This document shows, one piece after another, positions 63,874 through 64,000 of a DNA stretch of 64,000 bases (position 1 is its first letter; every line of letters starts with the position of its first letter). The translations under genes and the position numbers were made by a program. Below the pieces are notes generated by a model that had not been told where the DNA came from, did no database searches, and was given only the letters and a program-made list of their open reading frames with translations. This DNA is from Jiella pacifica (GTDB lineage Bacteria > Pseudomonadota > Alphaproteobacteria > Rhizobiales > Rhizobiaceae): contig NZ_JAAAMG010000019.1 in NCBI RefSeq assembly GCF_010500815.1, forward strand, positions 44,454 to 108,453. Direction: 5' to 3'.

Positions 63874-64000
63874 ATGGCCAAGAGCAAATTCGAGCGTAAC
63901 AAGCCGCATGTGAACATCGGCACGATCGGACACGTCGACCACGGCAAGACGTCGCTGACGGCGGCGATCACCAAGTATTTCGGCGAATACCGCGCCTATG
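63874..64000 (+). CDS. tuf: elongation factor Tu, 5' part (cut by window end)
   Basis: The first 42 residues are visible: [20 protein letters not shown] and then [13 protein letters not shown], which is the EF-Tu P loop. EF-Tu delivers aminoacyl-tRNA to the ribosome. The ATG follows an ATGGAGTGG site, 64 bases after fusA. The rest lies beyond the window. Confidence 0.97.
   Translation, partial: MAKSKFERNKPHVNIGTIGHVDHGKTSLTAAITKYFGEYRAY

Overview
The window is a continuous, gene-dense, GC-rich stretch of bacterial chromosome. Gene content and order point to an alphaproteobacterium of the order Hyphomicrobiales (Rhizobiales), plausibly near Aurantimonas/Aureimonas, although genus cannot be fixed by reading alone. 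The supporting signs are aerobic cobaltochelatase genes cobS and cobT next to a J-domain gene and bolA, a eukaryotic-type glutamine synthetase (glnII) divergent from a DUF2735/GstI-like gene, the uvrC-pgsA-moaD-moaE cluster, an IalB-family protein, and an ETF:ubiquinone oxidoreductase. There is no prophage, insertion sequence, CRISPR array or rRNA operon.

Layout. 1-5.7 kb: tail of an upstream gene overlapping yacG, a transglutaminase-like peptidase, an ABHD10-like hydrolase, infC with an ATT start, a small zincin and a DUF2459 protein. 5.4-11.4 kb: CoA-ester lyase, a ferritin-like protein with manganese catalase, leuD, tRNA-Thr(GGT), a glutathione S-transferase, ndk and a CBS protein. 11.6-15.9 kb: uvrC-pgsA-moaD-moaE on the minus strand. 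16.2-22.7 kb: outer-membrane barrel, NIT-domain chemoreceptor, class A penicillin-binding protein, DUF1275 protein and bolA. 22.8-28.2 kb: J-domain gene, cobS, a HicA/HicB toxin-antitoxin pair, cobT and a phytase-like esterase. 28.4-30.2 kb: glnII with a clear sigma-54 promoter and the divergent GstI-like gene. 30.3-37.6 kb: two RNA methyltransferases, DedA, a CDF metal exporter with a divergent MerR regulator, an Ada-like protein, nth and cysZ. 37.8-45.1 kb: IalB, YkvA, thpR, tautomerase, SDR/LysR pair, MFS, uracil-DNA glycosylase and an SMR pump. 45.3-64 kb: ETF-QO, then secE-nusG-rplKA-rplJL-rpoB-(small membrane protein)-rpoC, a GNAT acetyltransferase, and rpsL-rpsG-fusA-tuf, with tuf cut by the window end.

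How the genes relate. The last 17 kb is the core transcription/translation block and is conventional except for two insertions: a 69-residue coiled-coil membrane protein between rpoB and rpoC, and an acetyltransferase between rpoC and rpsL. The most distinctive accessory arrangement is the hicAB pair lying in frame-tight spacing inside the cobS-cobT unit. The best-supported regulatory sites are the glnII sigma-54 promoter (with a possible NtrC dyad by gstI), a MerR-type promoter with a 19-bp spacer for the metal exporter, the AUU start of infC, and several hairpin terminators. I saw no wholly new multi-gene system; the leads are small genes placed oddly in conserved operons.
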